In this document: positions 59,843-64,000 of the stretch, piece after piece
Layout: each line of letters begins with the position of its first letter
Numbering within the stretch: position 1 is the first letter of the stretch
Source of the DNA: Halopseudomonas litoralis
Lineage (GTDB): Bacteria > Pseudomonadota > Gammaproteobacteria > Pseudomonadales > Pseudomonadaceae
Reading direction: 5' to 3'
DNA: 64,000 nucleotides
NCBI RefSeq assembly: GCF_900105005.1
Contig: NZ_LT629748.1
Coordinates: 1,178,001-1,242,000, forward strand
Made by a program: the position numbers and the translations under genes
The notes under the pieces: model-generated
What the model was told of the DNA's origin: nothing
Database searches by the model: none
What the model saw: only the letters and a program-made list of their open reading frames with translations

Positions 59843-60987
59843 GGAAGGTCTGAAAAAGACTTCCTGAAAAGGTAAAATGCGTCAGCGCCATTTTCGAGAC
59901 CACCGCATGAAACAGATGAGCTTTGCAGACGCCGAATACGCTGGTAAACGTAAGCAGACCCGCCGTGAGCGCTTTCTGCTGGAAATGGATCAAGTGGTTC
60001 CCTGGAAGCCATTGCTGGCGCTGATCGAGCCGCACTATCCCAAGGGCGAAGGTGGTCGACCTGCTTACCCGCTCGACGCGATGCTGCGAGTTCATCTGAT
60101 GCAGAACTGGTTTGGGTACAGCGATCCAGCGATGGAAGAAGCGCTGTATGAAACCACCATCTTGCGACTCTTCGCGGGCCTTCAACTTGATCGCATTCCG
60201 GATGAAACCACTATTCTCAAATTCCGTCGGCTGCTGGAACGCTACGGCCTGTCCACGGCGTTGTTCGAAGTGGTCAATCGTTACCTGGGTGAGCACGGGC
60301 TAATGCTGCGCCACGGCACCGTGGTCGATGCAACCATCATTCATGCACCCAGTTCGACCAAGAACAAAGAAGGTAAGCGCGATCCCGAGATGCATCAGAC
60401 CAAGAAGGGTAACCAGTATTATTTTGGCATGAAGGCCCACATTGGCGTTGATGCTGAGTCAGGGCTGGTTCACAGTCTCGTGGGGACGGCGGCCAATGCG
60501 GGCGATGTTACTCAGGTAGACAAGCTTCTGCATGGCGAAGAAACCCATGTATGCGGTGACGCCGGCTATACCGGCGTTCAGAAACGGGATGAACACAAAG
60601 GGCGCAAGCAGGTGGTCTGGTCGATTGCGATGCGCCCAGGCAAGCTCAAGACATTGAGCAAAACCAAGCTGATCGAGAAAGGCTTGCGCCGAATCGAGCG
60701 GGCCAAAGCCAGTACACGAGCCAAGGTCGAGCATCCGTTTCGAGTGATCAAATGCCAGTTCGGATTCACCAAGGTGCGCTACAAGGGCCTGGCGAAGAAC
60801 ACGGCCCAGTTGCATACCTTGTTCGCCCTGGCCAACCTATGGATGGCCCGAAAACAGCTGTTAAGTGCAGGATAAATCCGCCCGGAGTACTGGGTACAGC
60901 GGCCTAGATGGCCGAAAAGGGGCTGCAACGCGCTGAAAACGCGACTGAGGGCGATGAAATCGTTCCTGAAATGTTTTTTTTGTGAGC
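59843..60987 (+). mobile_element. IS5-family element, right end missing
   Basis: The left end GGAAGGTCTGAAAA follows TTAG, fitting the YTAR targets of IS5. The transposase is full length, but the expected inverted end (CAGACCTTCC) is not found. Sequence runs to a T-rich stretch at about 60973-60981 and is cut at 60987 by another IS. About 50 bp seem lost compared with my memory of related elements (about 1.2 kb). Confidence 0.83.
59907..60875 (+). CDS. IS5-family transposase
   Basis: A 322-residue DDE transposase. Catalytic Asp in VVDATIIHAPSS, second Asp in HVCGDAGYTGVQKR, Glu in KVEHPFRVIK (the Y-(2)-R-like E block). ATG at 59907 (MKQMSFADAEY) matches relatives; an upstream ATG at 59877 would add ten residues. 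The frame is intact, but the element lacks one end and cannot be expected to move by itself. Confidence 0.92.
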   Translation: MKQMSFADAEYAGKRKQTRRERFLLEMDQVVPWKPLLALIEPHYPKGEGGRPAYPLDAMLRVHLMQNWFGYSDPAMEEALYETTILRLFAGLQLDRIPDETTILKFRRLLERYGLSTALFEVVNRYLGEHGLMLRHGTVVDATIIHAPSSTKNKEGKRDPEMHQTKKGNQYYFGMKAHIGVDAESGLVHSLVGTAANAGDVTQVDKLLHGEETHVCGDAGYTGVQKRDEHKGRKQVVWSIAMRPGKLKTLSKTKLIEKGLRRIERAKASTRAKVEHPFRVIKCQFGFTKVRYKGLAKNTAQLHTLFALANLWMARKQLLSAG

Positions 60988-61050
60988 TGTAGTGGTCTAA
61001 TGAAACCGGACACCAACTAGGCGACAATACTCGCCATTGAGAGGTGTTCG

Positions 61051-62213
<1,163 letters not shown>

Positions 62214-62221
62214 CCACTACA

Positions 62222-62385
62222 ACTATGACAAGCAGTACATTAGGAAACTACGACGTAAGCTCAAGCTAGTTCCTGAATATGGGGTGGATAGTTTCGCATT
62301 CTACGGTGATCGAGGTTTTTCCGACACTCTCGGAAAGTACATGAAAATGCGAGATAAGGTTATGAGGGATCTAGCCAAAATATAA
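62222..62385 (+). pseudogene. Fic/Doc toxin gene, fragment 3 (C-terminal part)
   Basis: Open in frame directly from the IS B edge: YDKQYIRKLRRKLKLVPEYG to KVMRDLAKI and a stop at 62385. I assign it to the fic gene from position, strand, similar base composition and the absence of any start of its own; the family match is from memory. Probably some codons between fragments 2 and 3 were deleted. Confidence 0.6.
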
Positions 62386-62536
62386 CCAGTGCAGGCACGG
62401 CGACGCCTACTACATTGCGCCTTCGGCTCCATTTCGTAGGCGCGGATGCTGCAAGCGTTAAAGCGAAAACACCGAGCCGTGGCACACAGCGCCCATCCGT
62501 GGCAAGATTGCGGTACGCGTATGAGAGGTTTTTCCC

Positions 62537-62761
62537 ATGAATCTCCAGAAAATTGAAAACGAGGCGCTCCACCTTCCTAGGGAGGAGCGGGCTCAGTTGA
62601 TCCAGAGACTGGTTTTGAGTCTTGAGTCTCCGTCAGAAAAAGAGCTCAGATCCGATTGGCTGCTTGAGGCTAGACGTAGAGCTGAAGAACTCGATAGTGG
62701 CTCCGTTCAGGCTGTGTCCGGTGAAGAAGTGATCCGGAAGGCTAGAGCCCTGATCAAATGA
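62537..62761 (+). CDS. Addiction-module antitoxin-like protein
   Basis: A 74-residue protein of the putative addiction module component family: LPREERAQLIQRLVLSLE is the helical core, and the C-terminal half RRRAEELDSGSVQAVSGEEVIRKAR is the toxin-wrapping part. ATG at 62537 with GAGAGG upstream. Overlaps the toxin gene by four bases (ATGA), the usual type II order with antitoxin first. Likely neutralises the toxin and represses the operon (family inference). Confidence 0.88.
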   Translation: MNLQKIENEALHLPREERAQLIQRLVLSLESPSEKELRSDWLLEARRRAEELDSGSVQAVSGEEVIRKARALIK

Positions 62762-63054
62762 ATTATTCTTTTCACCCGGCAGCGGAAGCCGAGTTTCTGG
62801 AATCTGTTGGTTATTACGAGACAAAGGTGCCGGGATTGGGTGGTGCTCTCATCAAGGAATTTGAAGCGCTGACCAGTTTACTTGGCGCGTCACCAAAAGC
62901 GTGGCAAGTCGAGTTGCCGCCAGACATCCGAACGGCCCCCCTTCGCAGATTCCCTCTATCCATCGTTTACCGAGAGCAGCCTGATGGTTTCCAGGTTCTG
63001 GCTGTAGCCCATAACAGGCGACGCCCCCAGTATTGGCTGGGAAGGCTCCGATGA
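62758..63054 (+). CDS. RelE/ParE-superfamily toxin
   Basis: A 98-residue protein: FHPAAEAEFLESVGYYE at the start, ALTSLLGASPKAWQ, and RRFPLSIVYREQPDGFQVLAVAHNRRRPQYWLGR at the end, the typical core strands of RelE/ParE proteins. Such toxins cleave mRNA on the ribosome or inhibit gyrase; which applies here cannot be told. Apparently intact. Its stop overlaps the start of the LprI-like gene. Confidence 0.9.
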   Translation: MNYSFHPAAEAEFLESVGYYETKVPGLGGALIKEFEALTSLLGASPKAWQVELPPDIRTAPLRRFPLSIVYREQPDGFQVLAVAHNRRRPQYWLGRLR

Positions 63055-63473
63055 AGTATTTTGCTTTGGCAGTTTTCATTGTTCTGTCAGCTCCGTCGCT
63101 GGCTAGTGCAGACTCGCTCTGCACCGATGCAGAAAGCACGTCAGATATGCGCGAGTGTTTGAATGAGCTGAATCGGGAAGCCAATATCCTGATGGAACAA
63201 TATCTGACCGCAGCTATTGAGCGCTATGGCGACGACGAGGTGGTGGTTGCCGGGATAAGGTCTGCCCAGGCTGCCTGGGAAGCCTACCGTTCAGCCCATT
63301 GCGACAGTGTTTTCTCCGCCTGGCGAGACGGCTCCATCCGGTTTGATATGGCCAGCCTCTGCGGGACCTACACCACCCGAATGCGAACCCATGATATCTG
63401 GCGAGAATTTCTCACCTATATGGATTCCTCTCACCCTGTACTTCCGGAGCCGGAGCTTATGCTCGGCCAGTGA
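63051..63473 (+). CDS. LprI-like (DUF1311) secreted protein
   Basis: A 140-residue exported protein. Signal peptide MKYFALAVFIVLSAPSLASA, cleavage about 20. Four cysteines in the LprI/DUF1311 pattern (LCTDAES, MRECLNEL, AHCDSV, SLCGTY) and RSAQAAWEAYRSAHC, the family hallmark. Some members inhibit lysozyme; others are of unknown role. ATG at 63051 lies in the toxin's stop region (ATGA), making a three-gene coupled unit with the toxin-antitoxin pair. Confidence 0.85.
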   Translation: MKYFALAVFIVLSAPSLASADSLCTDAESTSDMRECLNELNREANILMEQYLTAAIERYGDDEVVVAGIRSAQAAWEAYRSAHCDSVFSAWRDGSIRFDMASLCGTYTTRMRTHDIWREFLTYMDSSHPVLPEPELMLGQ

Positions 63474-63531
63474 GCAGCGGGTCCCGCTACGCGTCTCGAA
63501 CCCAGCCCCGACAACCATTCAGGGAGGCTCC

Positions 63532-63969
63532 ATGTCCGATGACTTTGATCTGAGCCGCTTCAGGCAGGCCCAGGAGACCACATACGCCACGGCGCTGGCT
63601 GAGCTGCGCGCCGGCCACAAGCGCAGCCATTGGATCTGGTTTGTGTTTCCGCAGTTACGGGGGCTGGGGCGCAGCGCTACGGCCGAGCGCTATGGCCTGA
63701 CCGGGTTGGCCGAGGCCCGCGCCTATCTTGCGCATCCGCTGTTGGGTGAGCGACTGCGTGAGGCGATAGAGGCAATGCTGATCCATGAGGCCCGGGGCGC
63801 GAGTGTGGTGTTGGGCGAGCTGGATGCCATGAAGCTGCGCTCTTGCCTGACGCTGTTCTCGCTTGCCGATCCCTCGGAGCCGCTGGTTCGCCGCGCGATG
63901 GAAGTGTTCTTTGGCGGGCAGCTGGATGAGCGCACGTTGAAGTTGCTGCAAGTGCAGTGCGGCAACTGA
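63532..63969 (+). CDS. DUF1810-family protein
   Basis: A 145-residue cytoplasmic protein. DLSRFRQAQETTYATALAELRAGHKRSHWIWFVFPQ and YLAHPLLGERL-type blocks define DUF1810 (the opening FDLxRFxxAQ is diagnostic). No function is established. ATG at 63532 has AGGGAGG seven bases upstream; longer readings through the LprI gene are rejected. Complete, followed by only 31 bases of window. Confidence 0.9.
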   Translation: MSDDFDLSRFRQAQETTYATALAELRAGHKRSHWIWFVFPQLRGLGRSATAERYGLTGLAEARAYLAHPLLGERLREAIEAMLIHEARGASVVLGELDAMKLRSCLTLFSLADPSEPLVRRAMEVFFGGQLDERTLKLLQVQCGN

Positions 63970-64000
63970 GATAAAATAGGGGCAAGTACATTTAATCTGC

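Noticed and set aside
62402..62470. Integron attC-like site: CGCCTAC/GTAGGCG hairpin with an inner GCGCCTTCGGC part after fic fragment 3, near a toxin-antitoxin cassette
   Set aside because: The required GTTRRRY core sites are not found (the nearest is GTTAAAG), and no second copy or integrase is present. Kept only as an unassigned hairpin.

Overview
The window is about 64 kb of a gamma-proteobacterial chromosome. The gene products and their order (cysH-thrH-pabB; folD-tRNAs-tig-clpP-clpX-lon-hupB-ppiD; fabI-yejFEBA-mltD-gloB-rnhA-dnaQ-fimL-nudC-sohB) match Pseudomonadaceae. Halopseudomonas or a close relative is my best guess from protein similarity remembered without a search. All functions are assigned from motifs, length and context.

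Region 1 (1-5531): a 3'-truncated cysH diverges from thrH. A minus-strand operon follows, holding an inactive-transglutaminase membrane protein, a RimK-like ATP-grasp enzyme and pabB. Region 2 (5532-12575): a methylcitrate-cycle operon for propionyl-CoA, prpR(GntR)-prpB-prpC-acnD-prpF. It has two palindromic operator candidates in front of it, no prpD, and a strong terminator behind. Region 3 (12576-17364): an SDR protein with an altered catalytic motif, folD, three tRNAs (Arg, His, Leu) behind a stable-RNA type promoter, a YqaA-like membrane protein, and a predicted haem-oxygenase-like iron enzyme of unknown role.

Region 4 (17365-26170): the protein quality-control block tig, clpP, clpX, lon, hupB and ppiD, with most units separated by hairpins. 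Region 5 (26359-35198): a four-gene tripartite efflux operon of the MuxABC-OpmB/MdtABC type, with one adaptor, two RND pumps and an outer-membrane lipoprotein. Region 6 (35317-44989, minus strand): mltD, two yejA-type peptide-binding proteins, yejB, yejE, yejF and fabI. Region 7 (45134-56258): gloB, a methyltransferase behind a 10-codon leader ORF, rnhA, dnaQ, a dienoyl-CoA isomerase, fimL, nudC, a small membrane protein, an SDR, an SCP2 protein, sohB, an acuI-like reductase and alkB.

Region 8 (about 56400-63500) is the accessory part. It has a decayed IS91-type transposase, whose first frameshift is explained by one extra copy of a 7-bp unit. It also has a Fic/Doc toxin gene broken into three pieces by an intact IS3-family element, an IS5-family element that has lost its right end, and a second IS3-family element. 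After these come an apparently intact addiction-module pair coupled to an LprI-like gene, and a DUF1810 gene. I found no CRISPR array, prophage or clearly new multi-gene system. The best leads are the Fic wreck, the toxin-antitoxin-LprI operon, the iron enzyme, the prp operator pair and the leader ORF.
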